Source: Serratia quinivorans (lineage in GTDB: Bacteria; Pseudomonadota; Gammaproteobacteria; Enterobacterales; Enterobacteriaceae). From it: a DNA stretch of 64,000 nt. Positions 63,644 through 64,000 of this stretch are shown here, piece by piece; positions within the stretch are counted from its first letter, which is position 1, and each line of letters opens with the position of its first letter. Location: contig NZ_CAMKGL010000001.1 in NCBI RefSeq assembly GCF_946227985.1, positions 1,302,001-1,366,000 of the forward strand, given 5' to 3'. The notes under the pieces were generated by a model that had not been told where the DNA came from, made no database searches, and saw only the letters and a list, made by a program, of their open reading frames with translations. Made by a program: the position numbers and the translations under genes.

Positions 63644-64000
63644 ATGCCAGCACCTAAAAAACAAAAAATCACGCTTTGGGAGTTTTTCCAGAGCCTGGGC
63701 AAAACATTCATGCTGCCCGTCGCCTTGTTGTCGTTCTGCGGCATCATGCTGGGCATCGGCAGTTCGCTTAGCAGCCGTGATGTCATCACCCTGCTGCCGA
63801 TTATCGGCCATCCTGTCTTCCAGTTACTGTTCACCTGGATGAGTAAGATCGGTTCCTTTGCCTTCAGCTTCCTGCCGGTGATGTTCGCCATCGCCATTCC
63901 GCTCGGCATGGCGCGTGAAAACAAAGGGGTCGCCGCGTTCTCCGGCTTTGTCGGTTTTGCCGTGCTGAATCTGGCCACCAACTTCTATCTGACCACTACC
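63644..64000 (+). CDS. malX: MalX, PTS EIIBC component, partial
   Basis: The first 119 codons are present; the gene runs off the right edge. The start at ATG 63644 has CAGGAG upstream. KITLWEFFQSLGKTFMLPVA, GIMLGIGSSLSSRDVITLLP and TWMSKIGSFAFSFLPVMF match E. coli MalX, a glucose/maltose-type EIIC membrane domain. Repressed by MalI through the two operators upstream; malY is expected next. Confidence 0.93.
   Translation, partial: MPAPKKQKITLWEFFQSLGKTFMLPVALLSFCGIMLGIGSSLSSRDVITLLPIIGHPVFQLLFTWMSKIGSFAFSFLPVMFAIAIPLGMARENKGVAAFSGFVGFAVLNLATNFYLTTT

Overview
The window looks like the replication-terminus side of a Serratia-type chromosome (Enterobacterales, Yersiniaceae). Reasons: roughly 55-60% GC coding sequence, a tus gene preceded by a near-consensus Ter site, a chromosomal ampC/ampR pair, and from about 41.8 kb to the end an order of genes close to the E. 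coli terminus (ydfG, ynfA, ynfB, ynfD, clcB, bioD2, mlc, ynfL, ynfM, tus, fumC, manA, ydgA, malI, malX). The genus is inferred from protein resemblance recalled from memory; no search was run. No rRNA, tRNA, insertion sequence, prophage or CRISPR array was seen.

Layout. 0-0.7 kb: 5' end of a BglF-type PTS gene on the minus strand with a full antitermination leader (promoter, CRP site, RAT, terminator). 0.7-6 kb: a Tat-exported bicupin oxalate decarboxylase converging with a three-gene exported molybdenum hydroxylase (Mo subunit, 2Fe-2S subunit, triheme cytochrome c). 6-8 kb: a DUF1003 membrane protein and the urate hydroxylase hpxO. 8-11.9 kb: a C39-peptidase ABC exporter and HlyD-type adaptor with small membrane-protein ORFs, a bacteriocin-type export system without an obvious precursor. 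11.9-22.9 kb: a complete nicotinate degradation cluster, nicB-nicA, nicR and nicX on the minus strand and nicC-D-E-F-T on the plus strand. The transporter gene nicT carries an in-frame UGA. 23-32.8 kb: a beta-lactamase-related lipoprotein, an exported M3 peptidase, and purine catabolism (guaD-xdhA-xdhB-xdhC). 33-39.4 kb: a ROK regulator and a CUT1 sugar ABC transporter with a PfkB kinase, substrate unknown. 39.5-41.7 kb: a drug-type MFS gene with a possible coupled leader peptide, and a GNAT enzyme. 41.8-64 kb: core terminus genes with insertions (a second DHA2 MFS, a Pro/Val-repeat secreted protein, EstB-like hydrolase plus LysR, ampC/ampR), ending in the malI/malX divergent promoter.

How the genes fit together. 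The left two thirds is a catabolic region. The nic genes take nicotinate through 6-hydroxynicotinate, 2,5-dihydroxypyridine, N-formylmaleamate, maleamate and maleate to fumarate. guaD and xdhABC take guanine to urate, and hpxO hydroxylates urate. Three molybdenum hydroxylases of different architecture lie within 32 kb. Regulation visible in the sequence includes antitermination of the PTS gene, paired inverted motifs between nicX and nicC, and two MalI-type operators. Starts were refined from ribosome binding sites and family lengths, so many are downstream of the longest possible ORF.
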